5,802 nucleotides of DNA. Source: Actinomycetes bacterium (GTDB taxonomy: Bacteria > Actinomycetota > Acidimicrobiia > Acidimicrobiales > Palsa-688). This document shows positions 1 to 5,646 of the stretch, piece after piece. The DNA is taken from positions 1 to 5,802 of the forward strand of contig JAJZWW010000224.1 of NCBI GenBank assembly GCA_021846485.1. The letters run 5' to 3'. The notes under the pieces were generated by a model. That model worked only from the letters and a program-made list of their open reading frames with translations, was not told where the DNA came from and made no database searches. The position numbers and the translations under genes were made by a program. Within the stretch, counting starts at the first letter, position 1. Each line of letters starts with the position of its first letter.

Positions 1-276
1 CCCGACGGCCGCCTGGTGGCGGCGTGCGCCGCCCAACATGCTCGGCGCGCCCCATCCGGCCAGGCCGGCCAGCACGGCGCCCACCGGCCACCCGGTGGCC
101 GCACCGACCACGACCGCGGCGCCGACGGCGAGGCCGATGCGCAGGTTCGCCCGCTCCACTCTTCGTCGGTCGAGATGGCGGGTCGGGCGGGGCAGGTCGA
201 TACCCCGCCAGCCGGCGACGACCAGCACCAGCCCGAGGCCGACCCCTGCCCCGCACAGGCCGGCCAGGGCGCTCAC
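1..276 (-). CDS. TadB-like pilus assembly membrane protein (type II secretion F family), N-terminal part only
   Basis: The gene begins with a GTG at 274-276 and remains open to the window edge, giving 92 residues; the rest is missing. The GTG overlaps the CpaF stop codon as GTGA, so translation is probably coupled; the upstream GGTGGGAG sits too close to be a strong ribosome site. A hydrophobic segment at residues 3-23 ends in GWRG. A basic stretch (about 27-46, with DRRR) follows, then a second hydrophobic block (47-81) containing ATGWPVGAVLAGLAGW. This N-terminal pattern is typical of actinobacterial TadB proteins that precede the conserved T2SSF helical domain, which would lie outside the window. 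TadB-type proteins form the inner-membrane platform on which the CpaF/TadA ATPase acts. The family call rests on the two-segment pattern and on position directly after cpaF. It could instead be the related TadC, but TadB is normally first after the ATPase. Confidence 0.8.
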   Translation of the reverse strand, partial: MSALAGLCGAGVGLGLVLVVAGWRGIDLPRPTRHLDRRRVERANLRIGLAVGAAVVVGAATGWPVGAVLAGLAGWGAPSMLGGARRHQAAVG

Positions 277-1586
277 GTCTCCCACCAGCCTTGGGGCCGA
301 TCGAGCAGGCCCGAGTCGAATCCGACCGCGGCAAGCTGGTCCAAGGTGTCGCTGCGCATGGGGGCGCCGGGCACGGCCCGGCCGTCGGGACCGGGCCGGA
401 AGATCTCGTTGGAGACCACCATCGGTCCCTCGGCGTCGACGACCTCGCGCACCGAGGCGACGTAGCGGCGGTCGCCGTCCTGGGCCAGGTGGACGACGAA
501 GTGGACGGCGTTGGCGACCAGCAGGTTCGTCGCCTCCAGTGGGAGGCGTTCGGGGGCCTGCACCGCGTAGGTCGCCAGCTTGGAGAACGCACCGCGCGAG
601 CTGGAGGCGTGCAGGGTGGCCATCGACCCGTCGGTGCCCTGGCTCATGGCGTTGAGCAAAGCCAGGACTTCCTCGCCCCTGGCCTCGCCGACGATCACCC
701 GGTCGGGGCTCATGCGCAGCGCCCAGCGGACCAGCTCGGCCAGGCTGACCCCGCCCTCGCCCTCGAGGTTCGGCTCCCGGGCCTCCAACGCGACGACGTC
801 GGGGTGCAGGTCACCGAAGCGGTCGAGGCCGAGCTCGAGGGAGTCCTCGATGGTGACGAGGCGCTCGGTGGGCGGGATGTCGGCGGCCATGGCGCGGAGC
901 AGGGTGGTCTTGCCGGCTCCGGTGCCGCCGCAGATGATGCAGGACTTCCTCGCCAGCATGGCGGCGCGGACGAACTCGCGAAGGGCGAGGTCGAGGGTGC
1001 CGAGGCGCACCAGGTCGTCGGGGGTGATGCGCAGGTAGCGGTGGCGGCGGATGGACAGGCACGGTCTCGCGGCCACCGCCATCAACGCGAACAGCCGCGA
1101 GCCGTCGGGCAGCTGCAGGGACAGGCGGGGCGAGCCGCGGTCGAAGCGGCGCTCGCCGATCCCGGTGCGGGCCGCTGCGGTGCGCAGCATCTCCTCCAGC
1201 TCCTCGTCGGAGGAGGCGATGGGCGCCACCTGCTCGCGACGGCCGTCGGCGTAGCGGACCCACACCTGGTCGCAGCCGTTGGCGTTGATGTTCTCGATCG
1301 ACGGGTCGTCGAGCAGCCGCTGCAGCCGGTTGAGGCGAAACAGCGCGTCGAAGGCGGCCCGTGACAGCTCGTCCTCCTCAGGCGCGCCCAGCACCGACGC
1401 ACCCTGGCGGAGGGCGTCGTTGGCCCGACGCTCCAGGGCCTCGGCGATCAACTGTCGGCCGAGGGCCTGCTCGTCGGCCGGGCCAAGTGGTGGGCGCCCG
1501 GCGACGGCCAGCTCCCGCTCGCGCGCCGTGAGCGCGGACAGGACCTCGGTCCGCAGCTCGGCCACCACCGAAGCGTCCGGCGTCAT
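273..1586 (-). CDS. cpaF: CpaF/TadA-family pilus assembly ATPase
   Basis: This 437-residue protein is a complete secretion ATPase of the GspE/VirB11 superfamily and is the motor for Tad/Flp pilus assembly, acting as a hexamer on the inner face of the membrane. Residues 1-100 form a helical N-terminal region. DPSIENINANG (94-104) is the classic CpaF motif opening the N-terminal domain. Walker A is GGTGAGKTT (220-228, Lys226), the Asp box is TIEDSLEL (245-252), Walker B is VIVGEARG (297-304, Glu301), and the His box is GSMATLHA (320-327, His326). All catalytic motifs look intact, and the length is normal for the family. The ATG at 1584-1586 was chosen over an upstream in-frame extension because GGAGGAGGT lies six bases before it and the ATG overlaps the preceding stop as ATGA. 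The stop overlaps the TadB GTG by four bases. This is the most secure identification in the window. Confidence 0.96.
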   Translation of the reverse strand: MTPDASVVAELRTEVLSALTARERELAVAGRPPLGPADEQALGRQLIAEALERRANDALRQGASVLGAPEEDELSRAAFDALFRLNRLQRLLDDPSIENINANGCDQVWVRYADGRREQVAPIASSDEELEEMLRTAAARTGIGERRFDRGSPRLSLQLPDGSRLFALMAVAARPCLSIRRHRYLRITPDDLVRLGTLDLALREFVRAAMLARKSCIICGGTGAGKTTLLRAMAADIPPTERLVTIEDSLELGLDRFGDLHPDVVALEAREPNLEGEGGVSLAELVRWALRMSPDRVIVGEARGEEVLALLNAMSQGTDGSMATLHASSSRGAFSKLATYAVQAPERLPLEATNLLVANAVHFVVHLAQDGDRRYVASVREVVDAEGPMVVSNEIFRPGPDGRAVPGAPMRSDTLDQLAAVGFDSGLLDRPQGWWET

Positions 1587-2458
1587 CGCGACACCTCCTC
1601 CGGTGCGCTCCCATTCGACCCGGCGGGCTTCGTCTCGGGGCGGATCGCTCGCCACACCCGGCTGCGCACCGACGCCGTCCCCGCCTCGGTGGCCGGGACC
1701 GGCCCGGCATGAACCGGCCCGGCATGGACCGGCGCGGTGGCGTCCAGGCCGGCGGCGAGCCGGCCGGCGAGGGTCCTGGCGGCCCGGACCAACGGCGCCA
1801 GGCGCAGCTCCCGGGCCGAGGCCGGCACCGACACCAGCGCCTGGGCGGCGTCAGGGTCCCACGGCAGGCGAGCCAGCACCTCGACCCCGAGCGCCTCGGC
1901 GATCTCGCCGTCGGGGTAACGCCCCTCCCCGACGACCACCAGCCCGAGGCGGTCCCCGACGAACGGGCCGGCTTCGAGCCGGGTCGCAACGGCCTGCAGG
2001 TCGGCCAGGCAGGGACGGGAGACCAGCACCGCCCGCTCGCCCTGTTCGAACACCCCGAGGACGGTCGAGGCCGGGTCCAGCCTCCCGCAGTCCACCAGCA
2101 CGTCCGCGTGAAGCGCGCCGAGACGGGCGAGCCACCCCTCCAGCATCCCGAGCGCATGACGCGCCTGGTCGGCCGAGGCCGGCCCGGCCAGCACCGCCGT
2201 CCCCCCGGGAAGCTCCTGGCAGTGCTCCCACACCAGCTCGGGGTCGCCGCCCCGGCGGGCAGCCGCGGCGAGCGACACCAAGCTCGGCTCGGCCGGCCAG
2301 CCCGACGACCCGGCCAACGTCCCGCCCGCCGGGTCGGCCTCGATCAACAGCACCCGGCGCCCACTTGAGTCAGATCGGCTCGGCCAGGTGGCAGCCAGGG
2401 CGAGGGCCACAGTGGTCACCGCGCAGGAGCGGACCGAACCGAAGGTGACGACGCCCAC
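1583..2458 (-). CDS. CpaE/MinD-like (ParA superfamily) protein of a Tad locus with degenerate P-loop
   Basis: The 291-residue protein has the outline of a MinD/ParA-type fold. The N-terminal P-loop region GSVRSCAVTT (7-16) leads into a hydrophobic helix ALALAA. VLLIEADPAGG (36-46) corresponds to the ParA motif VLLVDADPQG. DVLVDCGRLD (119-128) sits where Walker B is expected, and RLGLVVVGEG (170-179) and ARLPWDP (196-202) fit later strands. The P-loop has no lysine, so ATP hydrolysis is doubtful. From memory, actinobacterial relatives often carry a lysine-free GSPGVTTT-like version, and this one is still further from consensus. Residues 240-291 are a low-complexity tail with repeated PVHAG. 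In Tad systems CpaE proteins localise the pilus machine or assist its assembly. The GTG start follows the SAF stop by one base; the upstream G-rich stretch is only a fair ribosome site. The stop overlaps the cpaF start as ATGA. Confidence 0.82.
   Translation of the reverse strand: MGVVTFGSVRSCAVTTVALALAATWPSRSDSSGRRVLLIEADPAGGTLAGSSGWPAEPSLVSLAAAARRGGDPELVWEHCQELPGGTAVLAGPASADQARHALGMLEGWLARLGALHADVLVDCGRLDPASTVLGVFEQGERAVLVSRPCLADLQAVATRLEAGPFVGDRLGLVVVGEGRYPDGEIAEALGVEVLARLPWDPDAAQALVSVPASARELRLAPLVRAARTLAGRLAAGLDATAPVHAGPVHAGPVPATEAGTASVRSRVWRAIRPETKPAGSNGSAPEEVSR
1593..1601 (-). promoter_or_regulatory. Strong ribosome binding site of cpaF
   Basis: Read on the minus strand this is GGAGGAGGT, six bases before the ATG at 1584-1586. 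It lies inside the 3' end of the CpaE-like gene and fixes the cpaF start, ruling out the longer in-frame open frame that begins near 1655. Confidence 0.8.
1698..1727. repeat. 15-base tandem repeat, two copies, in the CpaE-like gene
   Basis: Two adjacent copies of ACCGGCCCGGCATGA/G lie at 1698-1712 and 1713-1727 and differ only at the last base. A degenerate third copy begins at 1728 (ACCGGCGCGG). The unit is a multiple of three and encodes the repeated PVHAG of the C-terminal linker, so copy-number change would keep the frame. Confidence 0.85.
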
Positions 2459-2459
2459 C

Positions 2460-3149
2460 TCAGCCCCCCGCTCCGACCTCGATCAGGCTGGCCTCACCGG
2501 CCGCGGCCAAGGAAGCCACCTCGTCCGCGTCGGCACTTGCGACCTGGAGGGAGAACACCGTCGGGCTGCCCGAACCCGGCGGGGCGGCGTCCACCGCGAG
2601 CACCGTCGCATCCACCGGGCTCCCGCTCGCCATGCTCCCGGTGCCCCCGCCCGAGGCGGAGGCGACGGGGACGACCTGCACCCGATCGCCGGGCGCCAGG
2701 TCCGGCGGGAAGGCGCCCGCCTTCAACCCGACAGCCACCTCGTCCGAGCCCGAGCCGATCGGCGGGGCCGCACCCACCTCCGTCGCGCTCAGCAGCGATC
2801 CGGCAACGAGCGGCACCGCCGCCCGCCGACCAATCACGCTCGACTCCCCTCCTACCAGGACCACGTCCAAGCCGCTGCCGGTCGAGACCCGAGCCGCCCG
2901 CAGGTCGGCCGCGGTGAGAACCTGGCCGGCCGCGACCGGCTGGGCGACCACCAGCACCTCCTCCCGGCTCCCGAGATGCACCGAGGCGTCGACGAAGGCC
3001 AGCGCGCAGCCGAGCACCAGCAACACACCGACCACCACGAGAGGGAGCTGGCGGTGCCGGCCCAAGCCACGCGCGCCCCCAGGGTGCGCACCCGCACCCG
3101 CACCTGCCCGCTGCCCGTTGGTTCGCGATGCTGCAGCCGTCGTCGCCAA
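2460..3149 (-). CDS. SAF-domain membrane protein, CpaB/RcpC-like Tad component
   Basis: This is a 229-residue protein. Residues 1-34 are an Ala/Gly/Arg-rich, positively charged cytoplasmic leader. A single membrane anchor follows at about 35-52 (LPLVVVGVLLVLGCALAF), then an extracytoplasmic SAF domain at about 63-125, including VLVVAQPVAAGQVLTAADL and IGRRAAVPLVAGSLL. Residues 137-229 resemble the second CpaB/RcpC region, with LAPGDRVQVVPV (151-162) and a Gly/Ser-rich loop at 163-178. In Gram-negative Tad systems RcpC/CpaB works with the secretin; here no outer membrane is expected, so a periplasm- or wall-spanning role is inferred. The start is TTG at 3147-3149. An in-frame TAG lies 18 bases upstream, no other start lies between, and AGGAGAAGG is placed eight bases before the TTG. 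It starts 15 bases after the PKD gene ends and stops one base before the CpaE-like start. Confidence 0.85.
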   Translation of the reverse strand: MATTAAASRTNGQRAGAGAGAHPGGARGLGRHRQLPLVVVGVLLVLGCALAFVDASVHLGSREEVLVVAQPVAAGQVLTAADLRAARVSTGSGLDVVLVGGESSVIGRRAAVPLVAGSLLSATEVGAAPPIGSGSDEVAVGLKAGAFPPDLAPGDRVQVVPVASASGGGTGSMASGSPVDATVLAVDAAPPGSGSPTVFSLQVASADADEVASLAAAGEASLIEVGAGG

Positions 3150-3157
3150 TCGAGTGC

Positions 3158-3166
3158 CCTTCTCCT
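3158..3166 (-). promoter_or_regulatory. Ribosome binding site deciding the TTG start of the SAF gene
   Basis: AGGAGAAGG on the minus strand lies eight bases before the TTG at 3147-3149. It overlaps the TAG stop of the PKD gene (3165-3167), so ribosomes ending there sit on the next start region. This supports use of a rare TTG start. Confidence 0.7.
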
Positions 3167-4058
3167 AGCCGCTCCCCCCGGTCGGGGTGTTGATCGCCTG
3201 CGACTCGGTCACCGTGACCGGCACCTGGGCCGGCGGCCCGGCCTGGACGCCGAGGTTCCCGCCCCCCGGCGCGCCGCTCGCCGTCCAGGTCACCGACCAG
3301 TACACGGTCGCGGTCACGGTGAAGCTGCCCGGGCCGGGCCAGGTGTAGGAACAGCCCGTCGTGGCGTTCGGGGCAGAAGGGCTGTAGGCGGTGCCGGGGC
3401 CGTCACAGGTCACGCTCTGGCCGTCGCCCATGTCCCAGACGACCTTGGAAGGCGTCGCCGTCGCCGTCGTCGTCACCGGCCCTGCCGTGGCCGACGCGGT
3501 GAGCGTCCGCCAGGCGCCCGGGGCGATCCACAACCACGTCGCCACCCCCACGAGTTGCGGGCTCCCAGACGGCGGGGCCATCTCGATCGCCGGCGACGCG
3601 AAGCCGAGCTGGCGCACCGCCTGCTGGGCCACGACCACCGGGTTCACCTGGATCACGCCTGCGGCCGGCGGCTGCGCGCCGGTCACCCACACCGGCGGCA
3701 TCGGGTTGAGCACCCCGGGACCGGCACAGACCGGGAACACCCACTGGCCGGGCTGCGGGCCGCCGACCCCGAGGCTGGCGGTGACCGACGGGCCGCCCGC
3801 GGTGTAGGTGCAGCCGTAGGGCTGGGGCGGATTCGGCGTGCCCTGCCGCGGGTCGCTGTTTCCCGGCGTCGCCCACGACGAGTTGGCCGGCGGCGTCCAG
3901 TAGGTATGGCCGGCCTGCACGGTGAGCGTGCCGCCCGAAGCCTGAGCGTTCGCGGTGTTCTCCCCGCCGGTGTCCGCCGCCCAGGCAGGGCTGGTGCCGG
4001 CCAGCACGAAGCCGACGGCGGCCATCGAGGCAACCAGGGTCAGGAGCCGGGAGCGCAT
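3165..4058 (-). CDS. Secreted PKD-like domain protein at head of Tad operon
   Basis: This 297-residue protein has a clear Sec signal peptide: MRSR, a hydrophobic core (5-21), and a likely cleavage after Ala27 in SPAWA-AD. The mature part is rich in Gly, Pro, Thr and Trp. Residues 205-250 resemble a PKD (Ig-like beta-sandwich) domain, with VVWDMGDGQSV (206-216) matching the WDFGDG hallmark and SYTWPGPGSFTVTATV (237-252) matching the closing strands. There are four cysteines in the mature chain (83, 111, 218, 236), consistent with two disulfides. No membrane anchor, LPxTG or lipobox is visible. The ATG at 4056-4058 places the signal peptide at the N-terminus; a longer reading from the GTG at 4092-4094 would bury it. 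The gene overlaps the lipoprotein gene by 19 bases, and its own ribosome site (GGACGGGAA) is weak, suggesting coupling. An adhesin-like or pilus-accessory role on the cell surface is inferred only from the fold and the operon. Confidence 0.8.
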   Translation of the reverse strand: MRSRLLTLVASMAAVGFVLAGTSPAWAADTGGENTANAQASGGTLTVQAGHTYWTPPANSSWATPGNSDPRQGTPNPPQPYGCTYTAGGPSVTASLGVGGPQPGQWVFPVCAGPGVLNPMPPVWVTGAQPPAAGVIQVNPVVVAQQAVRQLGFASPAIEMAPPSGSPQLVGVATWLWIAPGAWRTLTASATAGPVTTTATATPSKVVWDMGDGQSVTCDGPGTAYSPSAPNATTGCSYTWPGPGSFTVTATVYWSVTWTASGAPGGGNLGVQAGPPAQVPVTVTESQAINTPTGGSG

Positions 4059-4618
4059 TTCCCGTCCGTCACCGTCTGCTTGTAGACCTTCCACGCGCCG
4101 CCGGTAAGGATCAGCTCGGAGCTGACCCCGTCGTTCTCGGGGGGCGTGAGTGGTGGTACCGGCTTCCCGGTCTTCGCGTACACGAGCACCGAGGTGCTGT
4201 AGGCGCAGTCCACGACCCTCGCCGTCGTTGCGGACAGCGAGACGACCTTCGGGTGAAGCGTGAACGAGCCTCTTCCCACCATGCCCTGCTGGCGGTCCAC
4301 AGTCAGGTTCGCCCGGACCCCCGTCAGCTGCGGTGGAACCATCGTCGCCGCCAGCTCCGGGTTCTCCGGGTTAGCGTCCGCCAGCGCGTGCTCGAACGCC
4401 GCCCAGCCGGCACGGTAGGCGGCGAGCACCGCCGAATCGGCCGACGGGGTTGTGTTGGTCGAGGACGGCGTCGAGGTCGTAGAAGTGGACGCCGACGGAG
4501 CGGTGGTCGTCGGGTGGCCCGTCGCGTCACCGTGGGAGTTGGAACAGCCCGCGAGCGCACACGTGCCGACGAGAGCGGCGACCACCATCGCACCACCACC
4601 TTGCCGACCGTGTCGCAC
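4040..4618 (-). CDS. Putative lipoprotein with NTF2-like domain, first gene of the Tad operon
   Basis: This is a 192-residue protein. The N-terminus MRHGRQGG is basic and is followed by a hydrophobic stretch and a lipobox LAGC (22-25). This predicts cleavage before Cys25 and lipid anchoring on the outer face of the membrane. Residues 36-61 form a Thr/Ser/Pro linker typical of wall-spanning lipoproteins. The folded part (62-192) starts with an amphipathic helix, AVLAAYRAGWAAFEHAL (64-80), and continues with strands such as RVVDCAYSTSVLVY (134-147), SELILTGGAWKVYKQTV (167-183) and a final Cys188. This pattern resembles NTF2/SnoaL-like domains, but I infer that by eye. Cys138 and Cys188 could pair. 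The GTG at 4616-4618 was chosen because GGGGAGGT stands eight bases upstream; the open frame extends further to 4744 but that part reads like non-coding sequence. Its function is not known; position suggests an envelope part of the pilus system. Confidence 0.78.
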   Translation of the reverse strand: MRHGRQGGGAMVVAALVGTCALAGCSNSHGDATGHPTTTAPSASTSTTSTPSSTNTTPSADSAVLAAYRAGWAAFEHALADANPENPELAATMVPPQLTGVRANLTVDRQQGMVGRGSFTLHPKVVSLSATTARVVDCAYSTSVLVYAKTGKPVPPLTPPENDGVSSELILTGGAWKVYKQTVTDGKCAPGS

Positions 4619-4626
4619 AGGAGCGC

Positions 4627-4634
4627 ACCTCCCC
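4627..4634 (-). promoter_or_regulatory. Ribosome binding site of the lipoprotein gene
   Basis: GGGGAGGT on the minus strand, eight bases before the GTG at 4616-4618. It decides the start: the longer frame up to 4744 lacks such a site and would bury the signal peptide behind a Trp/Cys-rich leader. Confidence 0.75.
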
Positions 4635-4699
4635 TGGAGGCGGGCCTGAGGGAGCCACACGGAACGAGGCGCACAGACCCGCATCTCCAACGATGTCCA

Positions 4700-4729
4700 C
4701 CAATAGCACCAAGGAAATGGGCACTTCAA
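4700..4729 (-). promoter_or_regulatory. Weak sigma-70-like promoter candidate for the Tad operon
   Basis: On the minus strand TTGAAG (4724-4729) and TATTGG (4700-4705) are separated by 18 bases. The -35 is a fair match and the -10 is poor. It would place the transcript start around 4690-4695, about 75 bases before the lipoprotein GTG. Location just upstream of a six-gene block is the main support. Confidence 0.25.
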
Positions 4730-4776
4730 CGAGCGCCAACACACTTCGAGGTGCGAGAACGCACCGCGCTAAGAGC

Positions 4777-4793
4777 GATCGCACCCTGCGATC
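4777..4793. repeat. Perfect 7-bp inverted repeat (GATCGCA, 3-base loop)
   Basis: GATCGCA at 4777-4783 and TGCGATC at 4787-4793 are exact reverse complements around CCC. No T-run follows on either strand, so it is not a standard terminator. Lying about 50 bases upstream of the promoter candidate, it could be a regulator binding site. Confidence 0.5.
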
Positions 4794-4923
4794 AGCAACT
4801 CGCCCGACCAGCCGGCCCCAACGTCGACGGCCCGACGCGACAGACCGCCAGTTCGGATCGACCCACATCCTCGCCCATCACCAGGGCCCGAGGGCGACTG
4901 TTACGGAAAGTCGAGAAGCTGCT

Positions 4924-4953
4924 CGAAGCGACCGAGCCAGGCCTTTCGCTTCG
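4924..4953. repeat. Perfect 8-bp inverted repeat (CGAAGCGA / TCGCTTCG)
   Basis: CGAAGCGA at 4924-4931 is the exact reverse complement of TCGCTTCG at 4946-4953, with 14 bases between. A smaller repeat, TCGAG at 4911-4915 with CTCGA at 4922-4926, overlaps its left arm. Function is unknown; the pair could form alternative hairpins or be a dyad operator. Confidence 0.45.
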
Positions 4954-5103
4954 CTGCCAGAACAGCAGCGTGCCGAGATTCACAGATCGGCTACCCGGGT
5001 CCTCGCCCAACACGCACCTGAGGCCTGGGTCAGACCGAGCTGACTCCACGCCCGCACAACGAGACGATGGCCGAGCATTGGACGGCTCACTCGAACCCGC
5101 GCT

Positions 5104-5118
5104 CTGCCTACCAGGCAG
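5104..5118 (-). terminator. Possible hairpin terminator after the HxlR gene
   Basis: CTGCCT (5104-5109) and AGGCAG (5113-5118) form a six-base-pair stem with a three-base loop, about 40 bases past the HxlR stop. There is no T-tract on the minus strand, so this is at best a weak intrinsic terminator of the kind common in high-GC bacteria. Confidence 0.3.
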
Positions 5119-5159
5119 CTCCGTTCGATAAGCCGACGACCGAACCATGTTGAGCCGCC

Positions 5160-5519
5160 TCAGCCGCTCGCCTGAAGTAGCCGATCCCAGTGGTGGCGGG
5201 CTGCTTCGACCGCCGGCCAGTTGCGCTCCGCCCATTGGGCCATCGCGGCCAACGGCGCCTCGAGGGACCGGCCAAGGTCGGTCAGCTCGTAGAGCGTGGC
5301 GGTCTCGACTCGTCTGCCATCGAGATGTCGGGCGATGAGCCCGTCGCGCTCGGCGCGACGAAGCGTCTCGGTGAGGACCTTGTAGGAGATGCCATCCAGC
5401 GCATCATGGAGCTCCTGATAGCGGCGCCCTCCTCGCTCCAACTCGGCCAAGATCCGTAGCGTCCAGCGTCCATCGAGGAGGCCGATGGCCCTATGGATCT
5501 GGGGAGCGCGATCGGTCAT
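5160..5519 (-). CDS. HxlR-family winged helix-turn-helix transcriptional regulator
   Basis: This 119-residue protein is of normal HxlR size (about 100-120). Family signatures are LLDGRWTLRILAEL (14-27, usually IGGKWTLLIL), GRRYQELHDALDGISYKVLT (31-50, usually RFxELRRxLpGISxKmLT), ETLRRAERDGLI (51-62) as the end of the recognition helix, a wing with RRVETATLYELTDLG (69-83), and a C-terminal dimerisation helix (84-105). HxlR proteins bind DNA as dimers and often control a neighbouring redox or detoxification gene. There is no cysteine at all, so cysteine-based sensing as in HypR or YodB-type members is excluded. The ATG at 5517-5519 gives the family's usual N-terminus; a GTG at 5574-5576 would add 19 Arg-rich residues and seems unlikely. 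The ribosome site is poor either way. The likely target is its own promoter or the gene at 5647 and above, rather than the Tad operon, but this is inference. Confidence 0.88.
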   Translation of the reverse strand: MTDRAPQIHRAIGLLDGRWTLRILAELERGGRRYQELHDALDGISYKVLTETLRRAERDGLIARHLDGRRVETATLYELTDLGRSLEAPLAAMAQWAERNWPAVEAARHHWDRLLQASG

Positions 5520-5571
5520 CGCCCAGATCACCCTCGGACGGCGGCGCGTGTGGGCGACTCGGGAATCACCG

Positions 5572-5587
5572 GCCACGCTTCCGTGGC
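5572..5587. repeat. Perfect GC-rich hairpin upstream of the HxlR gene
   Basis: GCCACG (5572-5577) and CGTGGC (5582-5587) pair around a four-base loop. It lies about 60 bases past the stop of the gene at the right edge and 50 bases before the HxlR start. It could end the upstream transcript (no T-run) or be an operator site for HxlR autoregulation. Confidence 0.4.
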
Positions 5588-5646
5588 GCTACGCCGATTG
5601 ACCGCCCCAGGCACCAAGCCGCGGAGTCGGCACGGTTTGACGAACA

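Larger units (their letters stand above)
4619..5159. other. Intergenic region without a convincing gene
   Basis: These 541 bases separate the HxlR regulator from the Tad operon. They look less GC-saturated than the flanking genes. Open frames exist on both strands, but their translations are Arg/Ser/Pro-rich with no recognisable domain and no good ribosome site, so I call none. The stretch contains the lipoprotein leader and promoter candidate at its low end, and inverted repeats at 4777-4793, 4924-4953 and 5104-5118. It probably holds the operon's control region and may contain decayed coding sequence. Confidence 0.55.

Noticed and set aside
24..1364. Long plus-strand open frame (446 codons) opposite cpaF
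   Set aside because: It mirrors the minus-strand codons of a fully conserved CpaF; its product has no domain and a skewed composition. High-GC genes commonly leave such antisense frames open.
2388..4085. Very long plus-strand open frame (565 codons)
   Set aside because: It runs opposite three separate minus-strand genes with recognisable signals, is Arg/His-rich, and shows no motif. It is explained by codon bias.
4619..4744. Upstream extension of the lipoprotein frame
   Set aside because: It would place 42 Trp/Cys-rich residues before the signal peptide, and the strong ribosome site favours the GTG at 4616-4618.
4693..5043. Plus-strand 116-codon frame in the intergenic region
   Set aside because: Arg/Ser/Thr-rich translation, no ribosome site, no domain; a frame in another phase is equally open.
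5085..5105. GGTTCGAGT on the minus strand, resembling a tRNA T-loop
   Set aside because: The flanking bases do not pair into a T-stem, and no anticodon arm or acceptor is visible nearby, so it gives no evidence of a tRNA or an attachment site.
4792..5235. Minus-strand 147-codon frame overlapping the HxlR 3' end
   Set aside because: It overlaps a well-supported gene by 76 bases in a different frame, is Ser/Arg/Gly-rich and shows no family signature.
5520..5576. Longer HxlR start at the GTG 5574-5576
   Set aside because: The added 19 residues are Arg-rich and unlike the family, the GTG lies in a hairpin stem, and no spaced ribosome site precedes it.
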